Source: Desulfobacterales bacterium (GTDB lineage Bacteria > Desulfobacterota > Desulfobacteria > Desulfobacterales > C00003060). Taken from it: DNA of 6,437 bases. Positions 6,377-6,437 of the stretch are shown here, piece by piece. Every line of letters begins with the position of its first letter. The stretch's first letter is position 1. Where the stretch lies: assembly GCA_030613145.1 (NCBI GenBank), contig JAUWMM010000109.1, positions 1 to 6,437 of the forward strand. The letters are read 5' to 3'. A program made the translations under genes and the position numbers. The notes beneath the pieces were generated by a model that did no database searches, was not told where the DNA came from, and saw only the letters and a program-made list of their open reading frames with translations.

Positions 6377-6408
6377 AATCACGAAATCACGAAAGTGCGA
6401 AATCACGA
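6377..6408. repeat. Period-8 tandem repeat upstream of lpxD
   Basis: Four octamers read AATCACGA, AATCACGA, AAGTGCGA and AATCACGA, followed by an A-run. The tract lies about 50 to 80 nt upstream of the lpxD start. No recognisable promoter could be picked out around it. The repeat may separate lpxD from an upstream gene lying beyond the window edge, or the operon may simply read through it. Confidence 0.65.
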
Positions 6409-6437
6409 AAAAGGGCTTTATCTTTAGCTCGTTAGGT

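Noticed and set aside
6409..6437. Terminator of an upstream gene (GAGCT/AGCCC followed by a T-run on the minus strand)
   Set aside because: The stem is only five positions with one mismatch, too weak to call, and stops in all three frames nearby do not identify an upstream gene end.
6330..6437. Sigma-70-type promoter for lpxD
   Set aside because: AT-rich stretches exist, but no -35/-10 pair with suitable spacing stands out from the repeat sequence.

Overview
The window carries a minus-strand lipid A (LPS) biosynthesis cluster from a Gram-negative bacterium. The gene content and order point to a Desulfobacterota (deltaproteobacterial) genome: LpxI in place of LpxH, a Gfo/Idh/MocA dehydrogenase between lpxI and lpxB, and a DUF374 acyltransferase downstream. 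That placement is inference from gene order and protein style, since no marker gene is present. Base composition looks even, near half G+C by eye, with no sign of a transferred gene.

Read in the direction of transcription (right to left) the genes are lpxD (6329-5298), fabZ (5272-4826), lpxA (4829-4056), lpxI (4054-3251), a Gfo/Idh/MocA dehydrogenase resembling GnnA (3240-2251), lpxB (2192-1062) and a DUF374 lysophospholipid acyltransferase-like gene (898-197). Spacings are tight: lpxD-fabZ 25 nt, fabZ-lpxA a 4-nt overlap, lpxA-lpxI 1 nt, lpxI-dehydrogenase 10 nt, dehydrogenase-lpxB 58 nt. These six genes look like one translationally coupled operon. The DUF374 gene is set apart by 163 nt that are almost wholly repeat sequence.

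In pathway terms, LpxA puts the first hydroxyacyl chain on the UDP-sugar and LpxD adds the second after LpxC, which is not in the window. LpxI cleaves UDP to give lipid X and LpxB condenses the disaccharide. FabZ works in the fatty-acid elongation cycle that makes the hydroxyacyl-ACP donors. The dehydrogenase could feed a 3-amino sugar nucleotide to LpxA if a partner aminotransferase exists elsewhere. The DUF374 protein may add a secondary acyl chain. MsbA, WaaA and LpxK are not seen.

No wholly new system is evident. The most unusual content is in the three non-coding stretches (1-196, 899-1061, 6330-6437). Each carries short tandem repeats of period 7 (plus one of period 8), with a different unit sequence in each. 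Two of them are arranged as long inverted repeats. The middle one also holds a REPIN-like pair of GTAG-type REP hairpins, and its repeat arm runs into the first codons of the DUF374 gene.
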